DNA of 64,000 nt. It comes from UBA11612 sp964475755 (GTDB taxonomy: Bacteria > Pseudomonadota > Alphaproteobacteria > Rhodospirillales > Rhodospirillaceae). Where the stretch lies: the NCBI GenBank assembly GCA_964475755.1, contig CAYYXR010000007.1, positions 13,782 to 77,781 on the forward strand. The letters are read 5' to 3'. This document shows, one piece after another, positions 17,774 through 25,310 of this stretch. How positions within the stretch are numbered: position 1 is the first letter of the stretch; the number at the start of each line of letters is the position of its first letter. Under the pieces are notes generated by a model. That model saw nothing but the letters and a program-made list of their open reading frames with translations, ran no database searches and had not been told where the DNA came from. Both the position numbers and the translations under genes were made by a program.

Positions 17774-18570
17774 AGGCGCGCTGCGAGAAGCTGGGTTATT
17801 AAACCTGGCTCGCCGTCACCAACGGCCTTTCCGTCGACCGATAAAACCGGTCTTATGCCTAGCGCATTGGTGAGAAAAATCTCGCTCGCTTCCGATAGTT
17901 CGCCGCTTCCCAAAGATTTTTCCTCCGCGCGCGTCATTTTGATGACTTCTGCACGCATGATGCCAGGCAACGCACCGTCAGTTATTGGCGGCGTAAGAAT
18001 GCCTCCGCCAACCAAAAGAAAAATATTTGCAACTGTGCTCTCGGCCAAACGGCCAGTGGTATTCAGCAACAAAGCATCGTCAGCACCGGCAGCGTGTGCC
18101 TCTTCCCGAGCTAATATGCTGTCCAGCGCATTTGTAGACTTTATTCCCGACAGGGGAGAGTGCTCATTTCTTCGCGTTTTCTTGGAAATAACGACGTGAA
18201 CCGGATCGGCTGAAAGTGCAGACATCGCGCCGGTCACGACGAGCGTAGGGCTTTGCGATTCAGGTATGGTGATGCCGCGTTCACTTGGACCCCGCGTGAG
18301 CGTAATTCGCGCAAAGCCGTCGGCATACTGATTAGCCTCGATAACAGCGTCTATAAAATCGCTGATCTGTTCATCTGTGTATGTAAGAGGAATATCGATA
18401 ATAGTTGCGGCGCTACGCAAGCGGGAAATATGAGCAGCTAATCTGCGTGGGCCTCCTTTGCGTACGGCTATGGTTTCGTACAGCCCGTCGCCGAGCGTAA
18501 AACCCCGATCCATCGGTGTGATGGACGTTGCACCTCCATCTTTGAGTTCGCCGTTAACGACAACTTTCAT
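17770..18570 (-). CDS. pabC: Aminodeoxychorismate lyase (class IV aminotransferase fold)
   Basis: This 266-residue protein is a PLP fold-type IV enzyme. It has the N-terminal G-F-T-L-G-D-G-L-Y-E-T, the PLP lysine in S-G-I-K-S-T-N near residue 143, and the L-A-E-S-T-V-A-N-I-F-L phosphate-binding segment. D-amino-acid and branched-chain aminotransferases share this fold, but its ATG overlaps the pabB stop by four bases, so 4-amino-4-deoxychorismate lyase for folate synthesis is the best call. Confidence 0.87.
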   Translation of the reverse strand: MKVVVNGELKDGGATSITPMDRGFTLGDGLYETIAVRKGGPRRLAAHISRLRSAATIIDIPLTYTDEQISDFIDAVIEANQYADGFARITLTRGPSERGITIPESQSPTLVVTGAMSALSADPVHVVISKKTRRNEHSPLSGIKSTNALDSILAREEAHAAGADDALLLNTTGRLAESTVANIFLLVGGGILTPPITDGALPGIMRAEVIKMTRAEEKSLGSGELSEASEIFLTNALGIRPVLSVDGKAVGDGEPGLITQLLAARL

Positions 18571-19976
18571 GTGTCAAGGGTCCCCCGCAGCGCTGCGAGT
18601 AGAGGCCGAACTTTGATAAGACTTTCCTCGTACTCCTGAGAAGGATCAGATTCAGCCACGATGCCGCCCCCTGCTTGGGCTATCATTTTACGCCCGTTTA
18701 CAAAAATTGTACGGATTGTGATCGATGAGTCCATTGCGCCGTCAAATCCCGCCCAGAACACTGTGCCGCAGTAGGGTCCACGCGCAGACCGCTCTTGTTC
18801 GTGGATAATTTCCATAGCTCTGATTTTAGGCGCGCCCGTAATTGATCCGCCCGGAAAGGCAGCTCGCAATAAATCTATGAGTGTGCATTCGCTTCTAAGC
18901 TTGCCCGTAACCACCGATACCAAGTGATGGACCGAAGGGAACGACTCCAAACCACACAGTACTGGAACCTCAACGGACCCGGGGATGCAAACTCGAGAAA
19001 TGTCGTTTCGCAACAGGTCAACAATCATCAGGTTCTCTGCATTGTCCTTGGCGCTGTCTACAAGCTCGTCGGACAACATTATATCCTCTTCGGGACTGAC
19101 TCCGCGTCTTCGCGTTCCCTTTATCGGACGTGTCTCAATATTTCCTGAGGACGTAACCTTTAAGAATCGTTCTGGAGACGCCGATAAGATGTGAAAATCA
19201 CTACCGAAATTCATATAGGCAGAGAATGGTGCCGGTGATTCAGAGCACAATGAACGGTATATTCCGAACGGACAGGCCGCTTTTGGCAATTCTGCTGAAA
19301 ATCGTTGTGAGAAATTCGCCTGATAAATATCTCCCGAGTAAATTGCTTCTTTGATCTCGAACACAGATTGTTCGTAATCTTTCGATGTGGATTCAGCGTG
19401 CCAATTTGATTGCCCCGGAGCTTTCTGTTGAGACTCAGCTTCCCCATTCATGAGTTCCAGTAACGTTTTCGCCCTTTCTTGCGCGCGCTCCAATCTTTTT
19501 TCATGTTGATTTTCCGGCAAACCGCTGGAAATGACCCACGCTTTCTCGGCCCTCAAATCAAACGCAACAATAGAGTCGTATAACCCTACGACCATGTCCC
19601 AGGGGAAAGACGCTACCTTGGGTTTCGGTAGCTTCTCAAGTACTCCGCCAAGCTCGTAAGCCAGGAATCCAATCGCTCCGCCAATAAATGGTGGCAAGCT
19701 GTCATCAGGCGGAGAATCTAAGGTGTATTTTCGAATCTCCTCTCTGAGAGCTTCGAACGGATCAAGGCCTGTGGGTTTATCATTGACAGACACCGCCCAT
19801 GGATACGGCGTGCAGCGAATTGTGCGGAATGGTCGTACCGCAATATAGGAATATCGACCGGTATGACCGCGCAAACTGCTATCCAGAAGCACTGCCATCT
19901 CTTCCGAGGCCAGCGGCGTAAATGCGGCTACAGGATCGCGAAACGGAATGGGAATGATAAACGGGGTGACGGTCAA
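18567..19976 (-). CDS. pabB: Aminodeoxychorismate synthase component I
   Basis: This 469-residue chorismate-utilising enzyme carries R-P-I-K-G-T-R-R-R-G near residue 290. The Lys in P-I-K-G-T is the ADC-synthase hallmark, where anthranilate synthase has P-I-A-G-T. It also has D-L-L-R-N-D-I-S-R-V-C, P-G-G-S-I-T-G-A-P-K-I-R-A-M-E and the final I-A-Q-A-G-G-G-I-V-A-E-S-D-P. It forms 4-amino-4-deoxychorismate using ammonia from a PabA glutaminase encoded elsewhere. It is coupled to pabC in the p-aminobenzoate/folate branch. Confidence 0.92.
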   Translation of the reverse strand: MTVTPFIIPIPFRDPVAAFTPLASEEMAVLLDSSLRGHTGRYSYIAVRPFRTIRCTPYPWAVSVNDKPTGLDPFEALREEIRKYTLDSPPDDSLPPFIGGAIGFLAYELGGVLEKLPKPKVASFPWDMVVGLYDSIVAFDLRAEKAWVISSGLPENQHEKRLERAQERAKTLLELMNGEAESQQKAPGQSNWHAESTSKDYEQSVFEIKEAIYSGDIYQANFSQRFSAELPKAACPFGIYRSLCSESPAPFSAYMNFGSDFHILSASPERFLKVTSSGNIETRPIKGTRRRGVSPEEDIMLSDELVDSAKDNAENLMIVDLLRNDISRVCIPGSVEVPVLCGLESFPSVHHLVSVVTGKLRSECTLIDLLRAAFPGGSITGAPKIRAMEIIHEQERSARGPYCGTVFWAGFDGAMDSSITIRTIFVNGRKMIAQAGGGIVAESDPSQEYEESLIKVRPLLAALRGTLDT

Positions 19977-19988
19977 AGAATTGCCGCC

Positions 19989-20975
19989 CTAGTTCTGTGT
20001 AGGCAGCACTCGATCGGGTGGCTGATGGCCGTCACAGAACGCCCTTATATTGATAATAACTTTCTCGCCCATGCTGATCCGCCCTTCGATGGTCGCTGAT
20101 CCCATGTGCGGAAGAAGTATGACGTTTTTCAACGACAGAAATTCTGAATTCACTGCTGGTTCATGCTCAAAAACATCTAATCCAGCACCAGCGAGATTTC
20201 CTTCCTTCAGAAGTTTGATGAGGGCGTCTTCGTCCACAATTTCACCTCGTGCCAGATTCACCAAATATGCGGTTGGTTTCATCAATTTGAGGCGACGCTC
20301 TGATAGTAGATGGAAAGTAGCCGGAGTGTGTGGACAATGCACCGATATCACATCCATCCGTGCAAGCATTTGATCCAGGCTTTCCCAGTAGGTGGCTTCG
20401 ACTTCGGCTTCAATCTCTGGGTGCAACCGTCGTCTATTGTGATAATGGATAGCCATACCAAAACCGCGTGCCCGCCTGGCAACCGCCGTTCCTATGCGGC
20501 CCATGCCGATAATGCCCAATCGCTTGCCATAAAGCCGGTGGCCCAGCATGTGCGTGGGGCTCCATCCTTTGAATTGACCATCTCGAATCATCTGCGCGCC
20601 TTCAATCAAGCGGCGCGGCACCGCCACCATCAAGGCCATAGTCATATCCGCCGTATCTTCCGTTAACACGTCGGGGGTGTTTGTAACTGTTATGCCGCGT
20701 GCTTGTGCCGCGGGCACGTCAATATGATCAACACCATTCCCAAAATTCGCGATGAGCTTTAGGCGGCTTCCTGCTTGTTCGATGACGTCCTTGTCTATGA
20801 GGTCGGTTAAATTGGGAACCAGTACGTCGCAATCTGCCACGGCTTTGTTCAGCTCAGCTCGGCCGAACGGGTGGTCATCGACGTTCATATGAACATCGAA
20901 TAACTCCATCATTCTCGTCTCAACCACATCCGGTAGCTTACGAGTGACTACGACTTTGGGCTTGTTTCGCGCCAT
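19989..20975 (-). CDS. D-2-hydroxyacid dehydrogenase (glyoxylate/hydroxypyruvate reductase type)
   Basis: This 328-residue NAD(P)-dependent enzyme has the Rossmann motif G-I-I-G-M-G-R-I-G-T-A near residue 155. Catalytic Arg is in N-L-A-R-G-E-I-V-D-E, Glu in F-E-H-E-P and His in L-P-H-M-G-S-A-T. N-F-G-N-G-V-D-H-I-D near residue 80 is typical of glyoxylate reductases. Likely substrates are glyoxylate and hydroxypyruvate; related keto acids are possible. It lies 12 bases upstream of pabB on the same strand. The divergent SH3-domain gene lies about 220 bases away. Confidence 0.9.
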   Translation of the reverse strand: MARNKPKVVVTRKLPDVVETRMMELFDVHMNVDDHPFGRAELNKAVADCDVLVPNLTDLIDKDVIEQAGSRLKLIANFGNGVDHIDVPAAQARGITVTNTPDVLTEDTADMTMALMVAVPRRLIEGAQMIRDGQFKGWSPTHMLGHRLYGKRLGIIGMGRIGTAVARRARGFGMAIHYHNRRRLHPEIEAEVEATYWESLDQMLARMDVISVHCPHTPATFHLLSERRLKLMKPTAYLVNLARGEIVDEDALIKLLKEGNLAGAGLDVFEHEPAVNSEFLSLKNVILLPHMGSATIEGRISMGEKVIINIRAFCDGHQPPDRVLPTQN

Positions 20976-21198
20976 TTCTTTTGCGCCTGATTGTCTTGAC
21001 CGCTCTTGGCAGCATTTCGGCGGTTGACGACAGCGTCCCCCAGACCCGGACTAGGCTCCCGTGATAGGCGTAGCAGCCGTTTCCTGCAATGTCCAGGCGG
21101 AGAGAAATGTTCAAATTGAACAACCTGACTTGGGAGTGTGAACTGTATCCGATATCATTGAAACCGCGCGGGACCCAGCAAAATTAAGGCGTAGCGGT

Positions 21199-21792
21199 AT
21201 GCAATTATTCTTCGAAACCAGGCAAACCTTCACAGTGATTTGTGTGATTTTATTGGCGCTTGTTGCGCTGCCTCAAAAGGCATGGCCAGCCGCCTCCGAA
21301 GCTGGAGAGGAGGACGCAGAAATCGTTGCTCCAAACCCTACAGGTCAACCGTTGCCAGACAGCCTTCCTCGAAGCACTAACCTCCCACTTCCTCGTTTTG
21401 TCTCCTTTAGAACGGACCCGATCAATATGCGCACCGGTCCGGGTGTTAGATACCCCATAGACTGGGTGTATTCGCGGCGAGGCTTGCCCGTCGAAGTGGT
21501 GGCTGAATTTGATACGTGGAGGCGTATAAATGACCCTGAAGGAAGCAATGGATGGGTTCATACCAGTATGCTGTCCTCAAGGAGAACGGCAATTGTAATT
21601 GGCGGACTAAGGCCGCTGCGTCGCACAAGCGAAAATGAAGGCCAGATTCTTGCTCAATTAGAGCCCGGCGTAATTGTGAGTCTTCAAAGATGCCCAATAG
21701 GAAGCTACTGCCGAATTGAGATCGACGGTGTTCAAGGCTGGATGCGTAGGGATCACCTTTGGGGCGTATTCGCCGATGAAGTCATTGAGTGA
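21199..21792 (+). CDS. Exported bacterial SH3-domain protein
   Basis: This 197-residue protein has an N-terminal signal or anchor (about 10-31, ending K-A-W-P-A). Two bacterial SH3-like repeats follow a proline-rich linker. The first has I-N-M-R-T-G-P-G-V-R-Y-P near residue 75 and N-G-W-V-H-T-S-M-L; the second has L-R-P-L-R-R-T-S-E-N and Q-G-W-M-R-R-D-H-L-W-G-V. SH3_3/SH3_4 proteins are thought to bind cell-wall or surface ligands in the periplasm; no enzyme domain is present. It faces the 2-hydroxyacid dehydrogenase gene divergently. Confidence 0.85.
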   Translation: MQLFFETRQTFTVICVILLALVALPQKAWPAASEAGEEDAEIVAPNPTGQPLPDSLPRSTNLPLPRFVSFRTDPINMRTGPGVRYPIDWVYSRRGLPVEVVAEFDTWRRINDPEGSNGWVHTSMLSSRRTAIVIGGLRPLRRTSENEGQILAQLEPGVIVSLQRCPIGSYCRIEIDGVQGWMRRDHLWGVFADEVIE

Positions 21793-21808
21793 GCCTCGAA
21801 GGGAGTCG

Positions 21809-22420
21809 CTAATCAAAATCTTGAGCGAGCGCAGCTCGGGTATTTTCATGCAAAATCGCGATGTGTCCGTAATTTGGGTGACCAATACCAATTGTGACTG
21901 CAGCTCCATCCTTTTTAAACGCCGCGATTTGTTCCGGCGTAAACGAAAAATGTAAAAAATGCACCGACGACGTTTTTCCGCCCGCCGTCGTTCTTTCTAA
22001 ATCATCTTCCGGCGTCCCTTTCACGGAGTGTCCATCGAAAGAAATCGCTACCATATCTTCTATATGGCCTAGATTCGCGAGCGTTCTCCGGCGTACATTC
22101 TCGTCTTCAATCTCGATCATCATGGTCGCAACTAACTCAGATCCTTGCGGGATGAGCGGGTTATAAGCGTTCAATTCGCCTTCAATCTGATCTTCTCCAC
22201 CTTTCTCGATGAACAGCATTTCTTGTATTTGCGCCCACATCGTATCGAAATTCTCGAAGTAGAGTGTAATGTGTGGTCCGATGTGAATCCGTCGGCGCTG
22301 TTTTTTCTCGACTAATGTTGCCTTATGCTGCCGACGAATCTTCGCGTATTCATCGAGCGGCATCAAATCTTCTCGGGTTATTTTTCGCTTCGGCGTGTCT
22401 TCCATTGTCGTATCCAACAT
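21809..22420 (-). CDS. DUF3501 family protein
   Basis: This 203-residue soluble protein has I-T-R-E-D-L-M-P-L-D-E-Y near residue 14, followed by R-R-I-H-I-G-P-H-I-T-L-Y-F-E-N and Q-E-M-L-F-I-E-K-G-G-E. It ends with I-G-I-G-H-P-N-Y-G-H-I-A-I-L. These are recognisable DUF3501 features. No biochemical function is established. It is the last gene of the rubrerythrin island, 24 bases after the Fe-S protein, with GGAGG ahead of its ATG. DUF3501 recurs beside GlpC-like Fe-S proteins and rubrerythrin in other genomes, so the three probably act together. Confidence 0.85.
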   Translation of the reverse strand: MLDTTMEDTPKRKITREDLMPLDEYAKIRRQHKATLVEKKQRRRIHIGPHITLYFENFDTMWAQIQEMLFIEKGGEDQIEGELNAYNPLIPQGSELVATMMIEIEDENVRRRTLANLGHIEDMVAISFDGHSVKGTPEDDLERTTAGGKTSSVHFLHFSFTPEQIAAFKKDGAAVTIGIGHPNYGHIAILHENTRAALAQDFD

Positions 22421-22444
22421 TGGTCCTCCGTGTTTCTGATTAAA

Positions 22445-23785
22445 TCAGACCAACCCGTAGGATTTGGCCAGAATCTCGATCGGATGTAACGCTTGCCTTT
22501 TCATTTGGGGCGCTTCATCCAAGTTTTCAAACCCTTGGACTAGATGCTTCCCGGCTAACGGGCATTCCGACGCAAAATATGATTTTCCCGTATCCGCCGC
22601 CCGGCGTACGGTTTGCCGGGCAAATTTAGTTGCAACTTCAAAATTGCCTTTCTTGATTCCCCAAGACCCGCCGTGTCCTGAACATCGTTCCACGACGGAC
22701 ACGTCTGTATCGGGAATCAGCCTTAGCATCTCCGCACCCTTCGGCCCCATGTTCTGGGCGCGGGCGTGGCATGCCAAGTGCAACGCGATTCCACCTGGCA
22801 CGGGTTGAAGTCCTTCGGCCATACCATTTTGCTGTGCAATTTCGACGACATACTCCGTGATATCGTACGTCGATTGAGCGAGTGCTTTTACATTTTCATC
22901 ATTTGGAACAATCAAAGGCCATTCAAACTTCATCATTAGCGCACAGCTAGGGACTAAAGCGATAACGTCCTTCTCCTGATCAATATATGGCCTTAGGAAC
23001 GCCGCGATCGACTTGGCCTTTTCGGCTACGCGCGCAATATCCCCTTGCTCAAGTTGAGGCATGCCGCAGCACTCTGGATATACGACTTCGGCATTCACAC
23101 CGTTTTTGGCCAAGACCTTGAGCGCGGCCTCACCAATGTCAGGGTTGTTGTAGTTGGCAAAGCAGGTTGCGAAGATCACGGCATTGCGCCCATATCCGGG
23201 CGCGCTGCGATTTACTTCCGGCGGAGAACCCTTTGCCCGCGCGACGAAAGGCGTTCCATGAAACTTAGGAAGCTCTGCGTCATGGTGAACGCCTGCCACG
23301 CTCTCCAAAGCAGGCCGCGTAAGACCATTGCCTCGCCGTGAGGCCCAATTCGCTAATTTTGGCGCAATCGCAGCCAATTTGCCGTTTCTATCAGTTTCGG
23401 TGAGTTGTTTGTCGAAAAAGGGTGCGCCGTCTTTCGCATATTCCGCCGCTCTGTAGCGTAACATCAGATGCGGGAAATCAATGTTGAACTCGTGCGGAGG
23501 AACATACGGACACTTTGTCAGAAAGCACATGTCACACAATGTGCACGCGTCTACGACGGATTTAAAATCCGAGCTCTTAACACCTTCCAGTTCTTCGTCC
23601 TCTGCTTCATCTATAAGATCGAACAGTCGGGGAAATGAGTCGCACAAATTGAAGCATCGGCGGCATCCGTGGCAAATGTCGAATTGCCTTCGCAATTCCG
23701 CATCAAGCTTTTCTGCGTCTATAAAGTTGGGATTGTTCCAATCGATAATGTGACGCGTCGGCGCTTCAAGACTTCCTTCTCTCAT
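22445..23785 (-). CDS. GlpC/HdrD-like Fe-S oxidoreductase
   Basis: This 446-residue protein has two N-terminal 4Fe-4S motifs, C-H-G-C-R-R-C-F-N-L-C near residue 38 and C-T-L-C-D-M-C-F-L-T-K-C near residue 82. Two CCG-type cysteine-rich modules follow: P-E-C-C-G-M-P near residue 240, with a later L-A-C-H-A-R and R-C-S-G-H-G-G-S-W-G. This is the architecture of GlpC, GlcF and HdrD electron-transfer subunits. No glycerol-3-phosphate dehydrogenase partner is adjacent. The neighbours suggest it carries electrons to or from rubrerythrin or an unknown DUF3501 partner. Confidence 0.87.
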   Translation of the reverse strand: MREGSLEAPTRHIIDWNNPNFIDAEKLDAELRRQFDICHGCRRCFNLCDSFPRLFDLIDEAEDEELEGVKSSDFKSVVDACTLCDMCFLTKCPYVPPHEFNIDFPHLMLRYRAAEYAKDGAPFFDKQLTETDRNGKLAAIAPKLANWASRRGNGLTRPALESVAGVHHDAELPKFHGTPFVARAKGSPPEVNRSAPGYGRNAVIFATCFANYNNPDIGEAALKVLAKNGVNAEVVYPECCGMPQLEQGDIARVAEKAKSIAAFLRPYIDQEKDVIALVPSCALMMKFEWPLIVPNDENVKALAQSTYDITEYVVEIAQQNGMAEGLQPVPGGIALHLACHARAQNMGPKGAEMLRLIPDTDVSVVERCSGHGGSWGIKKGNFEVATKFARQTVRRAADTGKSYFASECPLAGKHLVQGFENLDEAPQMKRQALHPIEILAKSYGLV

Positions 23786-23840
23786 TGTCCATACTGCTCC
23801 ACAGAGATGAAGTTTGAGACTGATTGGTGGTCATAAATAA

Positions 23841-23878
23841 AAAGCCGGCCGATTAACCTTAGGTCATCGGCCGGCTTT
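23841..23878 (-). terminator. Hairpin terminator between rubrerythrin and the Fe-S gene
   Basis: A perfect 13-bp inverted repeat (AAAGCCGGCCGAT at 23841-23853, ATCGGCCGGCTTT at 23866-23878) has a 12-base loop and is followed on the minus strand by TTATTTATG. It lies 20 bases past the rubrerythrin stop and about 55 bases before the Fe-S gene start. It probably lets rubrerythrin be expressed more highly than its downstream partners, either as a full stop or by partial readthrough. Confidence 0.88.
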
Positions 23879-23897
23879 GATCTGCGTATTTGCTGTA

Positions 23898-24317
23898 CTA
23901 GCTCAGCGAATCAAGAGCCTTCTGGAAGCGTCCGGCATGAGATTTCTCTGCCTTGGCCAGAGTTTCGAACCAATCGGCAATTTCGTCGAAGCCTTCTTCG
24001 CGCGCCGTTTTCGCCATTCCAGGATACATATCCGTATACTCGTGTGTTTCTCCAGCAACGGCAGCCTTCAAATTGGCGCTTGAGTCGCCAATAGGCTCGC
24101 CTGTAGCTGGATCGCCGACAGTTTCCAAGTACTCCAAATGACCGAAAGCATGGCCCGTTTCACCTTCCGCGGTGGAACGGAACAGCGATGACACCTCGTT
24201 TTGGCCTTCTACGTCTGCTTTTTGTGCAAAGTAGAGGTACCGGCGATTTGCTTGGCTTTCGCCGGCAAAAGCCGCTTTTAAATTGTCTTCGGTTTTGGAT
24301 CCCTTGAGTTGTGCCAT
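23898..24317 (-). CDS. Rubrerythrin lacking the rubredoxin domain
   Basis: This 139-residue four-helix diiron protein has ligand motifs A-G-E-S-Q-A-N-R-R-Y, E-G-E-T-G-H-A-F-G-H, A-G-E-T-H-E-Y and K-A-E-K-S-H-A-G-R-F. There is no C-terminal C-x2-C rubredoxin module, so electrons must come from another protein, possibly the adjacent Fe-S oxidoreductase. Rubrerythrins reduce hydrogen peroxide in the cytoplasm. The upstream region holds a long hairpin and two palindromes resembling Irr sites, which suggests iron-dependent control. Confidence 0.93.
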   Translation of the reverse strand: MAQLKGSKTEDNLKAAFAGESQANRRYLYFAQKADVEGQNEVSSLFRSTAEGETGHAFGHLEYLETVGDPATGEPIGDSSANLKAAVAGETHEYTDMYPGMAKTAREEGFDEIADWFETLAKAEKSHAGRFQKALDSLS

Positions 24318-24357
24318 GTGTGTCTCCTTACGTGCGTTCCATTGGCCATTGCATTCT

Positions 24358-24397
24358 ATTTCATAGGCAAGCCTGGAAATCGGCCTGCCTATGAAAT
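24358..24397 (-). repeat. Long inverted repeat in the rubrerythrin leader
   Basis: ATTTCATAGGCA at 24358-24369 and TGCCTATGAAAT at 24386-24397 are perfect 12-base arms. They extend inward to a 16-bp stem with one mismatch and an 8-base loop. The repeat lies 40-80 bases upstream of the rubrerythrin ATG, so it would fold in the 5' leader, or it could end the irr transcript. No T-tract follows on the minus strand, so a simple terminator is not well supported. Confidence 0.6.
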
Positions 24398-24444
24398 CTA
24401 TTATCGAATGGTTTTAAAGAACCGCGGTCAACGGGTCAAGTAGA

Positions 24445-24476
24445 TTAGAACCGTTCTAAATATGCGAACGGTTCGC
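24445..24476 (-). promoter_or_regulatory. Tandem palindromes, probable Irr/ICE-type operator of rubrerythrin
   Basis: TTAGAA-CCG-TTCTAA (24445-24459) is a near-complete palindrome that matches the general TTAGAA-n3-TTCTAA form remembered for alphaproteobacterial iron control elements. GCGAAC-G-GTTCGC (24464-24476) follows at once. Both contain GAAC-n-GTTC, with centres 18 bases apart. They lie about 130-160 bases upstream of the rubrerythrin start and just past the irr stop. An Irr-like gene is adjacent and its own upstream region has a similar site. Confidence 0.65.
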
Positions 24477-24502
24477 AAGGCAATGACTGATGTGTGCTTG
24501 AT

Positions 24503-24916
24503 TCAGTCTTTGAGGCGGATGATCACATCAACGCGAGATATCGATGAGCTCCGCGGCGCCTTTGGCAGGGACGATATGTCTACTTCGCCCAACGGAACGT
24601 CTTCTAGTTTGCCCGAGCTTTCAAAAAAGAAGTGATGGTGCTCACTCGTATTTGTATCGAAATACGACCCCATCGAATCTATCGATAGCTCCCGCAACAA
24701 GCCTTTTGATGTGAAGTCATGCAGCGCGTTATAAATCGTCGCGAGCGATACATTGATTTTGTGGGCTTTCGCTTCATTAAACAGTTCTTCAGCGGACACG
24801 TGACGCGGCCCCTGTGAAAACAGAATTTTGGCCAAAGCCAAGCGCTGCCTGGTGGGCCTCAGTCCCACGGCGCGCAAGCGATCTAACACTGCCGTTTCTG
24901 AACCGGGGTCTTTCAT
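24503..24916 (-). CDS. irr: Irr-type Fur family transcriptional regulator
   Basis: This protein of about 137 residues has a winged-helix Fur domain (G-L-R-P-T-R-Q-R-L-A-L-A; V-S-L-A-T-I-Y-N-A-L-H-D-F-T). The Irr-like segment G-L-L-R-E-L-S-I-D-S-M-G-S-Y-F-D-T-N-T-S follows, leading to the H-H-H-F-F metal/heme cluster. Classical Fur would carry H-H-D-H. The N-terminal heme-regulatory C-P motif of Bradyrhizobium Irr is absent, as in many Irr proteins. ATG 24916 is preferred, with GGAG five bases upstream; an in-frame TTG at 24934 is less likely. It lies upstream of rubrerythrin on the same strand, with a palindrome before its own start. Confidence 0.88.
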   Translation of the reverse strand: MKDPGSETAVLDRLRAVGLRPTRQRLALAKILFSQGPRHVSAEELFNEAKAHKINVSLATIYNALHDFTSKGLLRELSIDSMGSYFDTNTSEHHHFFFESSGKLEDVPLGEVDISSLPKAPRSSSISRVDVIIRLKD

Positions 24917-24949
24917 GTGCTCCAACTTCTCCAACCTAGATATCCAATA

Positions 24950-24964
24950 TTTGAGCCGTTCTAA
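24950..24964 (-). promoter_or_regulatory. Imperfect ICE-like palindrome upstream of irr
   Basis: TTTGAG-CCG-TTCTAA matches the rubrerythrin site TTAGAA-CCG-TTCTAA at 12 of 15 positions, including the whole right arm and the CCG centre. It lies about 35-48 bases before the irr ATG, a natural place for autorepression. The left arm is degenerate. Confidence 0.5.
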
Positions 24965-25310
24965 TGTATCACATTGCCTTCACTATTTAAGCCCTTACGC
25001 GCGAGAAGCCAATAAAGTGCCAAAAACCGTAAAACTATAGCTACTTATAGCTATTTTGGCGCTTCCGGCGGACCGGGGCGCCCTGGGGGATGAGGGGGAG
25101 GAGAGGAAACCGCCGGTCCGCCTTAAGCAATGCACCAAAGTTCAATTTTGGTGCGCCTAAGAAATAATGAGTTTGGGGCTCTCATCATTTTCTACAGCAA
25201 CGACGATTACTTCCCATTGTGTCCGAACTACGGCTATGACCTTACATCGCTGTCAGGTTGCTTGGTTGCGCAATAAAAGCGGGAAGCCATGGCCGGCACC
25301 TGAGTTTCAA
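24965..25310. other. Intergenic region with two hairpins and C-rich/G-rich tracts
   Basis: No convincing gene is seen between irr and the cold-shock gene. A 10-bp GC stem (GGCGGACCGG at 25067-25076 and CCGGTCCGCC at 25113-25122) encloses 36 bases. That loop reads CCTCTCCTCCCCC and CATCCCCC on the minus strand, and so has runs of five G on the plus strand. A second perfect stem (GCACCAAA/TTTGGTGC, 25132-25154) sits beside it. Possible identities are an sRNA with an anti-Shine-Dalgarno loop, the cold-shock gene's 3' end, or a G-quadruplex former. Confidence 0.5.
25058..25157 (-). ncRNA. Candidate small RNA with C-rich loop
   Basis: On the minus strand the segment folds as a small hairpin (25154-25132) and then a strong GC hairpin (25122-25067). 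The loop of the second carries two C-rich, pyrimidine-only stretches resembling anti-Shine-Dalgarno loops of alphaproteobacterial CcsR/AbcR-like sRNAs. GGCGC/GCGCC at the ends could close the structure. No promoter or U-tract terminator is convincing, so this remains a candidate. Confidence 0.25.

Noticed and set aside
22445..23785. glpC of glycerol-3-phosphate metabolism
   Set aside because: Domain order fits, but no glpA or glpB is nearby and the neighbours are rubrerythrin and DUF3501, so the name is not used.
25132..25154. Rho-independent terminator for the cold-shock gene
   Set aside because: The stem is perfect, but neither strand has a following T-tract, so I kept it as an unexplained hairpin.
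25155..25310. A minus-strand frame reading V-V-R-T-Q-W-E-V-I-V-V-A-V-E-N-D
   Set aside because: It looks protein-like but has no start codon before the preceding stop and no ribosome site, so it may be chance or a remnant.
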